Assembly: GCF_004116495.1 (NCBI RefSeq)
Contig: NZ_PDKC01000008.1
Span: 25,115 to 89,114 of the forward strand
DNA length: 64,000 bases
Reading direction: 5' to 3'
Origin: Arcobacter sp. CECT 8985
GTDB lineage: Bacteria > Campylobacterota > Campylobacteria > Campylobacterales > Arcobacteraceae
A program made the translations under genes and the position numbers. Under the pieces are notes generated by a model. The model searched no databases, was not told the DNA's origin, and saw only the letters and a list, made by a program, of their open reading frames with translations. Below are positions 54,730 through 63,887 of this stretch, piece by piece. Positions within the stretch are counted from its first letter, which is position 1, and every line of letters starts with the position of its first letter.

Positions 54730-55767
54730 ATGAGAAAATTTAATGTTGCTGTTGTAGGAGCAACTGGAGCTGTAGGTGAAGAGTTATTTAGAGTTATGGA
54801 AGCATATGACTTTCCAATAAACAATTTAATTCCTTTAGCAAGTGCTAAAAGTGCAGGAAATAAAGTTGAGTATAAAAACAAAGATTACACTGTTTTACAA
54901 TTAACTGAAACTGTATTTGAAGAGAATGAAGTAGATATAGCATTTTTTAGTGCAGGTGGAAGTATTTCTGAAAAATTTGCAAAATATGCAGTTGAAGCAG
55001 GGGCTGTTGTTATTGATAATACTAGTCACTTTAGAATGAATCCAAATGTTCCTTTAGTTGTTCCAGAAGTAAATCCAGAAGATATTGGAAAATGGAAAGA
55101 GACAGGGATTATTGCAAATCCAAATTGTTCAACAATTCAAATGGTATTATCTTTAAAACCACTTGATGAATTATATGGAATTAAAAGAGTAGATGTATCA
55201 ACTTATCAAGCAGTAAGTGGTGCAGGAAAACTTGGAATGGAAGAACTTGTAAAACAAATGCAAGCATTCTTCGCTTTTAAACTTGACGATGCAAAAAAAG
55301 AGGCTTTCGCTCATCAAATTGCACTAAATGTAATTCCACAAATTGATGTTCCTCAACCAAATGGTTTCACTAAAGAAGAGATGAAAATGATAAATGAGAC
55401 TCAAAAAATTATGCATAAACAAATGCAAATTGCTGCAACTTGTGTTAGAGTTCCTGTATTAAGAAGTCATAGTGAAACAATCACAGTTACTTTTGAAGAT
55501 GGCGTAGAAGTTGATGTTGAAAAAACAAGAGAAGCTTTAGATAATTTCGAAAATGTAGAAGTTATTGATGACTTAGAAAATAATCAATATCCAATGCCAA
55601 TTATTTCAACAGATACAGATACTACATTTGTAGGTAGAATTAGAAAAGATAACTATTGTGATAATGTATTACACTATTTTAATGTTGCTGATCAAGTAAG
55701 AGTAGGTGCTGCAACTAACTCAGTTAGAATTGCATTAAAATGGATTGAAATGGAGAGTCATATTTAA
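54730..55767 (+). CDS. asd: Aspartate-semialdehyde dehydrogenase
   Basis: NADPH-dependent reduction of aspartyl phosphate for lysine, threonine and methionine synthesis; 345 residues. The NADP loop is VVGATGAVGEEL at residues ~8-19, the catalytic Cys is in NPNCSTIQMV near 133, and the substrate Arg/His region is RVPVLRSHSET near 245. It is two bases after gyrA and overlaps the next gene by one base. Confidence 0.96.
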   Translation: MRKFNVAVVGATGAVGEELFRVMEAYDFPINNLIPLASAKSAGNKVEYKNKDYTVLQLTETVFEENEVDIAFFSAGGSISEKFAKYAVEAGAVVIDNTSHFRMNPNVPLVVPEVNPEDIGKWKETGIIANPNCSTIQMVLSLKPLDELYGIKRVDVSTYQAVSGAGKLGMEELVKQMQAFFAFKLDDAKKEAFAHQIALNVIPQIDVPQPNGFTKEEMKMINETQKIMHKQMQIAATCVRVPVLRSHSETITVTFEDGVEVDVEKTREALDNFENVEVIDDLENNQYPMPIISTDTDTTFVGRIRKDNYCDNVLHYFNVADQVRVGAATNSVRIALKWIEMESHI

Positions 55768-56279
55768 TGATAGAGAGGCTTTTTGAAAAAGCAATGTGGC
55801 AAACTAGATTTTTAGTTATGTTTGCTGTGATATTTGGACTTGTAGGTGCAGTTATATTATTTGTAGTTGCAAGTATGGATATATGGGGTGTAGCAAAATT
55901 TACTTTTAATACTATAATTACGAGTGCTCATCCAAAAGATTTTCACGAAGATATTGTAAGTGGTATCATTGGCGCAATTGATTTATATTTGATTGCTGTT
56001 GTATTACTTATCTTTTCATTTGGGGTATATGAACTTTTCATATCTCCAATTGATCATAGTGAATCTGCAAAAGAAGATCAAAAAATATTATCAATTACAT
56101 CATTAGATCAATTAAAAGATAAAATTGCAAAAGTAATTATAATGGTATTAGTTGTTAACTTTTTCCAAAGAGTTTTACATACAACATACTCATCTGCTTT
56201 AGAGATGCTTTACTTTGCATTAGCTGTTACTGCACTAGCTGTTGGGCTTTTCTTTTTAGGTAAAATTGGTAAAAAATAA
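55767..56279 (+). CDS. YqhA-family inner membrane protein
   Basis: A 170-residue protein with four membrane helices (about 14-40, 70-95, 115-135 and 145-165). [21 protein letters not shown] and a [19 protein letters not shown] block match the YqhA/UPF0114 family. Function is not established. Its start overlaps the asd stop, and hemE begins 14 bases after, so the three genes are probably co-transcribed. Confidence 0.87.
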   Translation: MIERLFEKAMWQTRFLVMFAVIFGLVGAVILFVVASMDIWGVAKFTFNTIITSAHPKDFHEDIVSGIIGAIDLYLIAVVLLIFSFGVYELFISPIDHSESAKEDQKILSITSLDQLKDKIAKVIIMVLVVNFFQRVLHTTYSSALEMLYFALAVTALAVGLFFLGKIGKK

Positions 56280-56293
56280 AAAAAGGGTTATAT

Positions 56294-57331
56294 ATGTCAA
56301 AAATTTTTGTTGATGCTTGTTTAGGTAAAGAGACTCCTTACACTCCTGTATGGATGATGAGACAAGCAGGAAGATACCTTCCAGAATATATGGAAGTAAG
56401 AAAAAAAGCAGGTGATTTTTTAAGTTTATGTCACGATCCTAAAAAAGCTTGTGAAGTTACTATTCAACCTATTGATATAGTTGGTGTTGATGCTGCTATT
56501 TTATTTAGTGATATTTTAGTTGTTCCAAATGAAATGGGAATGCACTTAGAGTTTATTAAGGGCGAAGGACCAATTTTTAGAGATCCAATTAGTACTCAAG
56601 AAGAAGTTGATGCATTATTATCTGGTGAAGAGGCTGCAAATAAATTAACATATGTTTATGAAACATTGAAATTATTAAAACAAGAATTACCAGAAGACAA
56701 AGCACTTATTGGTTTTACTGGCGCACCTTGGACACTTGCAACATATATGATTGAAGGTAAAGGAACAAAAACATATAACATTTGTAAAAAAATGATGTAT
56801 TCAAATCCAACTTTACTTCATGATATTTTAAAAAAAGTGACTGAAGTAGTTAAATATTATTTAGAAAAGCAAATTGAATCTGGAGCAGATGTTGTTCAAA
56901 TTTTTGATTCATGGGCAGCTGCTATTGAACCTGGGAAATATGATGAGTTTTCTTGGAAATATATGGTTGAAATTGCAGATTATATTAAAGCTAAGTATCC
57001 TCATATTCCTATTATTATGTTCCCAAAAGGTGTAAGTGCATTTATTAATATGGGTGGTGTTTATGGAAACTTTGATGTATTTGGTGTAGATTGGGGTACT
57101 CCAATGGCTATGGCAAAAGAAAAACTAGGTGATAAATATGTATTACAAGGTAATATGGAGCCTTGTAGATTGTATTCAAAAGAAGCTACAACAATGTGTG
57201 TAGAAAAAATTCAAGAGACTATGCAAGGGAAAAGACATATTTTTAATTTAGGTCATGGTATTTTGCCAGATGTTCCAGTTGAAAATGCAAAACATTTTGT
57301 TAATGAATGTCATAGAGTTTCAAAAAAATAA
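56294..57331 (+). CDS. hemE: Uroporphyrinogen decarboxylase
   Basis: Converts uroporphyrinogen III to coproporphyrinogen III in haem synthesis; 345 residues. [15 protein letters not shown] at residues ~18-32 and the [16 protein letters not shown] block near 145 are signatures, with the catalytic Asp in LFSDILVVP near 75. A terminator follows. It ends the gyrA-asd-YqhA-hemE run. Confidence 0.97.
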   Translation: MSKIFVDACLGKETPYTPVWMMRQAGRYLPEYMEVRKKAGDFLSLCHDPKKACEVTIQPIDIVGVDAAILFSDILVVPNEMGMHLEFIKGEGPIFRDPISTQEEVDALLSGEEAANKLTYVYETLKLLKQELPEDKALIGFTGAPWTLATYMIEGKGTKTYNICKKMMYSNPTLLHDILKKVTEVVKYYLEKQIESGADVVQIFDSWAAAIEPGKYDEFSWKYMVEIADYIKAKYPHIPIIMFPKGVSAFINMGGVYGNFDVFGVDWGTPMAMAKEKLGDKYVLQGNMEPCRLYSKEATTMCVEKIQETMQGKRHIFNLGHGILPDVPVENAKHFVNECHRVSKK

Positions 57332-57384
57332 AGTATTAAATTTATATATATTTACTTGCATTTTATTATTGTATTAACTATATT

Positions 57385-57414
57385 AAAGAGAGGCTATAAA
57401 GCTTCTCTTTTTTT
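57385..57414 (+). terminator. Intrinsic terminator after hemE
   Basis: A 10-bp stem (57385-57394 with 57401-57410, one G-U) with a 6-base loop, then a run of T. It lies 54 bases after hemE and just before the next gene's ribosome site. Confidence 0.82.
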
Positions 57415-57434
57415 ATTTATAAAGGATTTTTATT

Positions 57435-58352
57435 TTGTCTTATTCTAATTCAATTATTTTTGGACCAATTCCTTCAAGAAGATTTGGCATTTCTTTAGGA
57501 ATAGATTTATCTCCTAATAAGAAGCAATGTAATTTTGATTGTTTATATTGTGAACTTGAACCTGCAAAGACAATGGATAAAATGGTAGAATATCCAAGTG
57601 TAAAAGAGGTTATTAGTGAAATTAAAAATAGTTTTGAGAAACATCCAAAAATTGATGTAATTACATTAACAGCAAATGGAGAACCAACTTTATATCCTCA
57701 TTTAGAGGAGTTAATTGATGAAATAAATAAAATAAAAAATAATACTAAGACACTTATTTTATCAAATGGAAGTACTATTTACGAAAAAGATATTTATAAT
57801 GCTTTATTAAAAATAGACACTGTTAAATTATCCCTAGATTGTGTAAGCCAAAAGTGTTTTAAAAAACTAGATAGAATACATAATGGTATTGATATTAATA
57901 AAATAATTGAAAGTATGATTCTTTTTAGAAAAGAGACTAAAAATATTTTTGTTTTAGAAGTTTTATTTGTTAAGACTTTAAATGATAAAGAAGAAGAAAT
58001 ACAAGCTTTGTACGAGGCTATTAAAAAGATTAATCCACATAGAGTAGATATTGGTACAATTGACCGACCACCCGCATATAAAGTGCAACCAGTGACATTT
58101 GAACTTTTAGAAAAAGTTGCAAATACATTTAAAGGAATAAATGTAAATATTGCTTTTAAAAATAGACCAAAACAGACTCAAAGTTTTGATGAAACAGAGA
58201 TTATTTCAATGTTAAAAAGAAGACCTTTAACAAAAGAAGATATAGAAAATATGTTTGATGAAAATTCAAAAGTAATTTTAAATAGATTATTAGATGAAAG
58301 TATTGTGTCATTGGTTGATAGTAGTGGAGTGAATTTTTATAAAATTTTATAA
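57435..58352 (+). CDS. Radical SAM protein (COG0731-like)
   Basis: A 305-residue radical SAM enzyme with a TTG start behind AAAGGA. The N-terminus GPIPSRRFGISLGIDL and the cluster motif CNFDCLYCEL (CX3CX2C) near residue 33 match a family related to wybutosine-synthesis enzymes. TLTANGEPTLYPH follows. The C-terminal ~60 residues look like a winged-helix segment (MLKRRPLTKEDIENMF). The substrate is unknown. Confidence 0.85.
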   Translation: MSYSNSIIFGPIPSRRFGISLGIDLSPNKKQCNFDCLYCELEPAKTMDKMVEYPSVKEVISEIKNSFEKHPKIDVITLTANGEPTLYPHLEELIDEINKIKNNTKTLILSNGSTIYEKDIYNALLKIDTVKLSLDCVSQKCFKKLDRIHNGIDINKIIESMILFRKETKNIFVLEVLFVKTLNDKEEEIQALYEAIKKINPHRVDIGTIDRPPAYKVQPVTFELLEKVANTFKGINVNIAFKNRPKQTQSFDETEIISMLKRRPLTKEDIENMFDENSKVILNRLLDESIVSLVDSSGVNFYKIL

Positions 58353-58368
58353 AAATGTCATAATTTAC

Positions 58369-58397
58369 TTGACAAAAAAAAGATTTTTTACTATAAT
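58369..58397 (+). promoter_or_regulatory. Consensus sigma-70 promoter for the tRNA-Asn genes
   Basis: TTGACA (58369-58374) and TATAAT (58392-58397) are both perfect and are spaced by 17 bases. The -10 box ends 28 bases before the first tRNA, with ATTCCACCCC between. It is the only textbook promoter I found in this window. Confidence 0.88.
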
Positions 58398-58425
58398 TCC
58401 ACCCCATTTAAAGGAAATAACATAT

Positions 58426-58500
58426 TCCGGATTAGCTCAGCGGTAGAGTAGGTGACTGTTAATCACTTGGCCACTGGTTCGAATCCAGTATCCGGAGCCA
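58426..58500 (+). tRNA. tRNA-Asn (GTT), copy 1
   Basis: 75 bases with encoded CCA. The acceptor arms TCCGGAT/ATCCGGA pair fully, the anticodon loop is CTGTTAA (GTT at 58458-58460), and the T-arm is ACTGG-TTCGAAT-CCAGT. Confidence 0.95.
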
Positions 58501-58524
58501 TTTCTTTAAATATTATATATAAGT

Positions 58525-58599
58525 TCCGAATTAGCTCAGCGGTAGAGTAGGTGACTGTTAATCACTTGGCCACTGGTTCGAATCCAGTATTCGGAGCCA
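58525..58599 (+). tRNA. tRNA-Asn (GTT), copy 2
   Basis: 75 bases with encoded CCA; GTT at 58557-58559. The acceptor stem is TCCGAAT/ATTCGGA, so it differs from copy 1 at two positions that keep pairing (G-C to A-T). Otherwise it is identical. Confidence 0.95.
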
Positions 58600-58614
58600 C
58601 TTTTTTCAATATAT

Positions 58615-58689
58615 TCCGGATTAGCTCAGCGGTAGAGTAGGTGACTGTTAATCACTTGGTCACTGGTTCGAATCCAGTATCCGGAGCCA
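58615..58689 (+). tRNA. tRNA-Asn (GTT), copy 3
   Basis: 75 bases with encoded CCA; GTT at 58647-58649. It has the acceptor stem of copy 1 and one change in the variable region (GGTCACTGG for GGCCACTGG). Confidence 0.95.
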
Positions 58690-58750
58690 CTTAATTGTAT
58701 ATTTTCCTTACATATATTTTACCTAATTTATAAAAATAAAAAGACAATTA

Positions 58751-59182
58751 ATGAAAATCCAAATTAAAAAATTTGATGAACTATCAAATATAGAACTATA
58801 TGAACTTTTAAGATTAAGAATAGAAGTTTTTGTTGTTGAACAAAACTGTATTTATAATGATATAGATGGTAAAGATTTAAGTTCTTATCATTTATTAATA
58901 AAAGATAATTCAAAAATAGTTGCATATTTAAGAGTTTATGAAAAGTCTGAAAAAGAAGTTAGTTTTGGAAGAGTAGTAGTTTCTAAAAATAATAGAGCAA
59001 AAGGTTATGCAAAAAAAATTATTGAAGAAGTTTTACTTTTTATTCAAAAAATATGGGTAGATAAAACAATTATTATTGAAGCACAGAAATATCTTCAGAA
59101 TTTTTATGAAAGTTTTGGTTTTGTTATTTCTTCAGAAGAGTTTTTGGAAGATGGAATACCACACATAATGATGAAAAAATAA
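58751..59182 (+). CDS. ElaA-like GNAT acetyltransferase
   Basis: A 143-residue N-acetyltransferase. LSNIELYELLRLRIEVFVVEQN, then YNDIDGKDLSSYHLLI are the ElaA family start; the acetyl-CoA loop is VSKNNRAKGYAKKII near residue 77. The C-terminus has FYESFGFV and the closing MMKK. The acceptor is unknown. Confidence 0.9.
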   Translation: MKIQIKKFDELSNIELYELLRLRIEVFVVEQNCIYNDIDGKDLSSYHLLIKDNSKIVAYLRVYEKSEKEVSFGRVVVSKNNRAKGYAKKIIEEVLLFIQKIWVDKTIIIEAQKYLQNFYESFGFVISSEEFLEDGIPHIMMKK

Positions 59183-59244
59183 ATAGATAAAATTTTTTTA
59201 AGTATAATAATATATACTTGATCTAATTTACTAAAAGGTATATT

Positions 59245-60000
59245 TTGGATTTAGAATTTTTTATACTTATATCAATTGTTCTTATTTTTGCAGCTTTTGT
59301 TCATGGAAGTATAGGTTTTGGTTTTGCATTAATTCCAACTCCATTAATTGCACTTTTTACAGATATGCAAACTGCAATTTTACTTACGTTATTGCCTACT
59401 TTATTAGTAAATTTAGTTAGTTTTTTAAGTGAAAGTAATATCAAAGAAGCAATATTTAAATTTATGCCTATTGCAATAATTACGATGATAGGAAGTGCTA
59501 TTGGTACACAAATACTAATAGTTGCAAACTCTGATATATTTAAACTTATTTTAGCTATTTCAATACTTCTTTATCTTTTTACAAATAATAGAAATATTTC
59601 AATAAGTGTTTTTACTAAATATCCTAAAACTTCATTTATTATATACCCTTTTTTTACAGGTATTGTTGGTGGATTAACAAATGTTATGGGACCAATGCTT
59701 ATGATATATGGAATTGAATTAAAATACACAAAAGCACAATTTATTCAAATGATGAATTTATGTTTTTTACTTGGTAAAGTTATCCAAATTTTTATATTTT
59801 TTATAAATGATAGTTTTACAAAAACAGATATTAATTTCTCTTTGATCACTATATTTATTATCTCTTTTTCTTTATACTATGGAATTAAAGTAAAAAAACG
59901 TATTGATTCAAAACTATATATTAAATTAATTAAAATATTACTTTTAATTATTTCAATTATTCTTATTGTTCAATACATATATAATTTATATATTTCATAG
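59245..60000 (+). CDS. TauE/SafE-family membrane permease (sulfite exporter family)
   Basis: A 251-residue protein with eight hydrophobic segments and a TTG start after AAAAGG. HGSIGFGFALIPTPLIALF near residue 20 and the second half-repeat GIVGGLTNVMGPMLMIYG near 130 are family marks. Members export sulfite, sulfoacetate or other organosulfur anions, but many are uncharacterised. It lies far from the mcc operon, so a link with sulfite respiration is only a possibility. Confidence 0.87.
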   Translation: MDLEFFILISIVLIFAAFVHGSIGFGFALIPTPLIALFTDMQTAILLTLLPTLLVNLVSFLSESNIKEAIFKFMPIAIITMIGSAIGTQILIVANSDIFKLILAISILLYLFTNNRNISISVFTKYPKTSFIIYPFFTGIVGGLTNVMGPMLMIYGIELKYTKAQFIQMMNLCFLLGKVIQIFIFFINDSFTKTDINFSLITIFIISFSLYYGIKVKKRIDSKLYIKLIKILLLIISIILIVQYIYNLYIS

Positions 60001-60067
60001 TTTTATGCTTTGAAAACACATAAATTAGTTATATAATATATGAAAATCTCATTTTAAAGGATAGATT

Positions 60068-61201
60068 ATGACTTTTTCATATTACAATCCAACCGCGATT
60101 GAATTTGGTATAGGTAAGATTAGTGAAATCTCTAAACATATTCCCCAAAAATCAAATGTACTATTTGTATATGGTGGTGGTTCTATTAAAAAAAATGGAA
60201 TATATAAGCAAGTTGTAGAAGCTTTAAAAGATTTTAATTTTTTTGAATTTTATGGAGTTGAACCAAACCCTTCTGTTGAGACAATGAATAAGGCTTTGCC
60301 AATTGTAAAAGATGAAGAGATTGATTATATTTTAGCTGTTGGTGGAGGTTCTGTTATTGATGGTTGTAAATATCTTGCAGCAGCTGCTTTATATGAAGGA
60401 GATGCTTGGGATTTCTTAGATGGCAAAAAACAAGTAGAAAAAGCTTTACCTATTGGTGTTGTTTTAACTTTACCTGCAACTGGAAGTGAATCAAATTCTT
60501 TAAGTGTAGTTTCTAGAAAATCTACAAATGATAAAAGATTGTTTGCTTCTGATTTTATTCATCCAAAATTTGCAATACTTGATCCTTCTGTAATGACAAC
60601 ACTAGATGATAGACAATTAAAAAATGGTTTAGTTGATGCTTTTGTACATACTTGTGAGCAATATTTAACTATGCCAAATAATTCTTTAGTTCATGATGGA
60701 TATAGTGAGACAATATTAAGAGGTTTATCAATTCTAATGAATACATGGAATAATAAAGATAACGATGATTGGCGAGACAATTTGATGTTATTGGCAAATC
60801 AAGCGTTAAATGGATTTATAGGTTGTGGTGTTGTTCAAGACTGGGCAACACATTTTATAGGTCATGAAATAACTGCATATTATGGTTTAGATCATGCAAG
60901 AAGTTTAGCCGTAGTTCAACCACATCTTTTACGAGTGATGTTTGAAGATAAAAAAGATAAATTAGAACAAATGGGTAAAAATGTTTTTGGAATATCTGAT
61001 GCAAATAAAGTTATTGATAAAATAGAAACTCTTTATAATGACTTAGGTGTTTCTACAAAACTTAGTGATTATGAAGTAGATGATAAAGTAATAGAAAATA
61101 TTACAGAATCATTAAAAAAACATCAAATGTTAAAATTAGGTGAAAATCATGATATTACTATTGAAAAAGTAAAACAAATACTTGAAAAATCATTAGCATA
61201 A
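60068..61201 (+). CDS. Iron-containing alcohol dehydrogenase (BdhA/YqhD-like)
   Basis: A 377-residue NAD(P)-dependent type III alcohol dehydrogenase. The cofactor loop is LAVGGGSVIDGCK near residue 95. The metal ligands are Asp and His in GLVDAFVHTCEQ (~193 and 197), then His in THFIGHEI and in GLDHARSLAV (~262 and 276). GGGSV at the cofactor loop is the Fe-ADH mark. The substrate is probably a short aldehyde. It has its own terminator, shared with the convergent ATPase gene. Confidence 0.93.
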   Translation: MTFSYYNPTAIEFGIGKISEISKHIPQKSNVLFVYGGGSIKKNGIYKQVVEALKDFNFFEFYGVEPNPSVETMNKALPIVKDEEIDYILAVGGGSVIDGCKYLAAAALYEGDAWDFLDGKKQVEKALPIGVVLTLPATGSESNSLSVVSRKSTNDKRLFASDFIHPKFAILDPSVMTTLDDRQLKNGLVDAFVHTCEQYLTMPNNSLVHDGYSETILRGLSILMNTWNNKDNDDWRDNLMLLANQALNGFIGCGVVQDWATHFIGHEITAYYGLDHARSLAVVQPHLLRVMFEDKKDKLEQMGKNVFGISDANKVIDKIETLYNDLGVSTKLSDYEVDDKVIENITESLKKHQMLKLGENHDITIEKVKQILEKSLA

Positions 61202-61208
61202 AATATAT

Positions 61209-61236
61209 AAAACTTAGTATTTATATACTAAGTTTT
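61209..61236. terminator. Bidirectional intrinsic terminator
   Basis: A perfect 12-bp stem (61209-61220 with 61225-61236) around TTAT. The arms begin AAAA and end TTTT, so it can serve both the alcohol dehydrogenase gene and the convergent metal ATPase gene. Confidence 0.85.
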
Positions 61237-61243
61237 ATTACTG

Positions 61244-63397
61244 TTATTTTGATGTATTTGAACAACAAGAATTACCAGAACAACAACTTGATTGTTGAGG
61301 CTCTTCATTGATTTTTTTTGTTTTAATAGTTTTTAGAACTCTCATTGAGTTAAAAATAGCAAGTAAAGCAACACCAACATCTGCAAATATTGCTTCTTTC
61401 ATACCTATCATTGCAAATGCACCTAATATTAAAAATCCTACTTTTATTAACATAATAAAAATTATATTTTCATATACTATTGTTTTTGTTTTTTTAGCTA
61501 TTTTAATTGCATCTGTTATACAACTTATATTATCATTTAATATTACAATATCAGCAGATTTTACTGCTAAATCACTACCAACTCCACCCATTGCAAATCC
61601 CACATCTGAATTTGCTAAAGTAGGTGCATCATTTATTCCATCTCCCACAAAAGCAGTAACTCTATTTGTTTGTTTTTTTATTTGTTCAAAATTTGATAAT
61701 TTATCTTGAGGAAGTAATTCATATTTAACTTCATCTATTCCTAAATCTTTTGCAACTTTTAATGCAACTTCTTTTTTATCACCAGTAAGCATATAAGTTC
61801 TTTTTATATCAAGGCTTTTTAGTTGTGAAATTACATCTTTTGCTTCATCTTTTATAATATCACTTACTACTATATATCCTGCAAAAGTATTATTAATAGA
61901 AACAAATATTACATTGAATTTTTCTTCAATTTCAGGAATTTTGATATTAAATTTTTCTAATAATCTTTCATTTCCTATTAAAACTTCTTTATCCTCAATT
62001 GTTACTTTTACTCCAAGGCCACTTAATTCCTCATGGTTTGAAATTAGTTTTGTATTAATATTTTGATTGTAAGCTTTAACAATTGATTTTGCAATAGGGT
62101 GAGTAGAAAAACTTTCTGCATAAGCTGCAACTTTTAATAATTCATCTTTTTTATTATCTACTGAATATATATTTGTTACTTTAAAAACACCATGTGTTAA
62201 AGTTCCAGTTTTATCAAAAATTATGTTTTGAATTTCTGTAAGTTTTTCTATATAATTTGCACCTTTTACTAATACACCTCTTTTTGAAACGGCACCAATT
62301 GCACTAAAAAATGATAAGGGAATTGATACAACTAAAGCACAAGGACAAGAAATAACTAAGAAAATTAAAGCTCTTTCAAACCAGTCATTAAACATAGCAT
62401 TCTCAAATAATAAAGGAGGAAGAGAAGCTAATAAAACTGCAAGAATTACAACAATAGGAGTATAGATTTTTGCAAATTTAGTAATAAATTTTTCAGCTTT
62501 TGCTTTGTTTAATGAAGCATTTTCTATTAGTTCAATAATTCTTGCAACAGTTGAGTCTTTATATAATGAAGTAACTTTTATATATGCAGCTTTTGAAGTG
62601 TTTATATAACCACTTAAAATTTCTTCATTCTCATTTAATCTTTTAGGTTTAAACTCTCCCGTAATAGCACTTGTATCAAAACTTATTTCATTTGATAATA
62701 GTATTCCATCTACTGGAACTTTTTCCCCTGTTTTAACTAAAATAATATCAGAAACTTCAACTTCTTCTGGTGCTTTTTGAATAATTTTATCACCATTTTG
62801 TACATTTGCAAATTCTGGTTTTATATCAAGAAGTGAATTTATATTATCTTTTGAATTATTAACTGCAACTGCTTGGAACATTTCACCTATTTGATAAAAC
62901 ATCATAACAGCAATACCTTCAATATACTCTCCTAATGCAAAAGCACCAATTGTTGCAATTGTCATTAAAAAGTGTTCATCAAAAACTTTTCCTTTTACCA
63001 TATTTGTTACTGCTCTATAAACTACATCCCATCCAACAAATAAATAAGCTATAAAATAAAATGTTAATTGAATATAAAAGTTATTTATAAAGTTATATGA
63101 AATATATGTTATAACTAATGAAAGTAGTGTAAAAGCTAATAGTTTTTTATCTAAAAGTTGCCAAAAAGTTCTTTGAATATTATTATTGTCTTTTTGAATT
63201 GTCACTTCTTTTTCAATTTTTTGAATCTCTTTTTCAATTTTATCAAAAATATTATCTTTTACTTTTTGCTCAAAAGTTAATGTAGAAGTTGAAAAATTTA
63301 ATGTAACATTTTCTAATTCATCCATTTCATTTAAAGAGTTTTCAATTTTAGCTGCGCAATTAGCACAATCTAAATTTTGCAATTTTACTTTTGTCAA
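61244..63397 (-). CDS. Heavy-metal P1B-type ATPase (ZntA/CadA-like)
   Basis: Inner-membrane efflux pump for Zn2+, Cd2+ or Pb2+; 717 residues. An N-terminal HMA domain has the metal site NLDCANCAAKI (~8-18). Then come the membrane region, the actuator TGE (ITGEFKP), the membrane metal site SCPCALVV near 350, the phosphorylated Asp in DKTGTLTHG (~394), the HP element FSTHPIAKS and GDGINDAPTL. The Cys-rich C-tail SSCCSGNSCCSNTSK is a second metal site. The CPC and the CadC-like regulator next door favour Zn/Cd/Pb over Cu. Confidence 0.94.
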   Translation of the reverse strand: MTKVKLQNLDCANCAAKIENSLNEMDELENVTLNFSTSTLTFEQKVKDNIFDKIEKEIQKIEKEVTIQKDNNNIQRTFWQLLDKKLLAFTLLSLVITYISYNFINNFYIQLTFYFIAYLFVGWDVVYRAVTNMVKGKVFDEHFLMTIATIGAFALGEYIEGIAVMMFYQIGEMFQAVAVNNSKDNINSLLDIKPEFANVQNGDKIIQKAPEEVEVSDIILVKTGEKVPVDGILLSNEISFDTSAITGEFKPKRLNENEEILSGYINTSKAAYIKVTSLYKDSTVARIIELIENASLNKAKAEKFITKFAKIYTPIVVILAVLLASLPPLLFENAMFNDWFERALIFLVISCPCALVVSIPLSFFSAIGAVSKRGVLVKGANYIEKLTEIQNIIFDKTGTLTHGVFKVTNIYSVDNKKDELLKVAAYAESFSTHPIAKSIVKAYNQNINTKLISNHEELSGLGVKVTIEDKEVLIGNERLLEKFNIKIPEIEEKFNVIFVSINNTFAGYIVVSDIIKDEAKDVISQLKSLDIKRTYMLTGDKKEVALKVAKDLGIDEVKYELLPQDKLSNFEQIKKQTNRVTAFVGDGINDAPTLANSDVGFAMGGVGSDLAVKSADIVILNDNISCITDAIKIAKKTKTIVYENIIFIMLIKVGFLILGAFAMIGMKEAIFADVGVALLAIFNSMRVLKTIKTKKINEEPQQSSCCSGNSCCSNTSK

Positions 63398-63401
63398 AAT
63401 A

Positions 63402-63743
63402 TTATCCTTTTAATATATGTTCTAATCCCATATCATATATTTTTTTTATATGTTCATCATCTAGACTGTAAAATATATTTTTACCATCTCTTCGTGGTTT
63501 TACAATTTTTGAGTTTTTCAAAACTCTTAATTGATGAGATACAGCAGACTGATTTACATTAATTAGCTCACTAAGTGCACCAACGCAAAGTTCTTCTTCT
63601 TTTAGCATTGAAATTATTTTCATTCTTGTACTATCTGCAAATGCTTTAAATAAATCTGCTAAATCATATATTGTTTCATCATCAATTAAAGTTTTTCTTA
63701 CATTTTCCACTTCTTTTTGATGGTCACAACAGTCAACTATCAT
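63402..63743 (-). CDS. ArsR/SmtB-family metal-sensing repressor (CadC-like)
   Basis: A 113-residue winged-helix repressor. N-terminal MIVDCCDH supplies Cys and His ligands, and EEELCVGAL (helix alpha-3) carries the CVG Cys, the arrangement of the CadC-type Cd/Pb site. The recognition helix is NQSAVSHQLRVLKNSKIV, and RRDGKNIFYSL is the wing. A Zn-type C-terminal site is not evident. It is transcribed 4 bases ahead of the ATPase gene. It probably represses this pair until metal binds. Confidence 0.93.
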   Translation of the reverse strand: MIVDCCDHQKEVENVRKTLIDDETIYDLADLFKAFADSTRMKIISMLKEEELCVGALSELINVNQSAVSHQLRVLKNSKIVKPRRDGKNIFYSLDDEHIKKIYDMGLEHILKG

Positions 63744-63761
63744 TATATATCCTTTATATGT

Positions 63762-63785
63762 ACATATGAATATGTAATCATATGT
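63762..63785. promoter_or_regulatory. Operator-like inverted repeats before the repressor gene
   Basis: ACATAT-GA-ATATGT (63762-63775) is a perfect 6-2-6 dyad. The first ACATATG also mirrors CATATGT at 63779-63785 with a 10-base spacer. It lies 18 bases upstream of the repressor start, next to its AAAGGA site, the usual place for an ArsR/SmtB operator. Confidence 0.6.
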
Positions 63786-63887
63786 TAGGAAAGCTTAAAT
63801 ATAAGTTAAGTTTTATATATAAGTTTATATAATTTATAAATATAACTTTTAAAAGGGTGATTTATTGAGAATGGGGGAGATTTAATA

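Larger units (their letters stand above)
58426..58689 (+). repeat. Tandem triplication of the tRNA-Asn unit
   Basis: Three near-identical 75-base units are separated by AT-rich spacers of 24 and 15 bases that are not similar to each other. Only the tRNA bodies are kept, so homogenisation has acted on genes and not on spacers. Confidence 0.85.

Noticed and set aside
58426..58689. Three regular repeats as a CRISPR-like array
   Set aside because: Each unit folds as a full tRNA-Asn with CCA, and the spacers are short, unequal and AT-rich.
59200..59219. AAGTATA/TATACTT hairpin as terminator of the acetyltransferase gene
   Set aside because: Only 7 A/T-rich pairs and no T-run after it, so it cannot be told from background in such AT-rich DNA.
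61308..61709. 133-codon plus-strand frame opposite the metal ATPase gene
   Set aside because: It is the complement of a strongly conserved ATPase region; no start signal or homology is visible.
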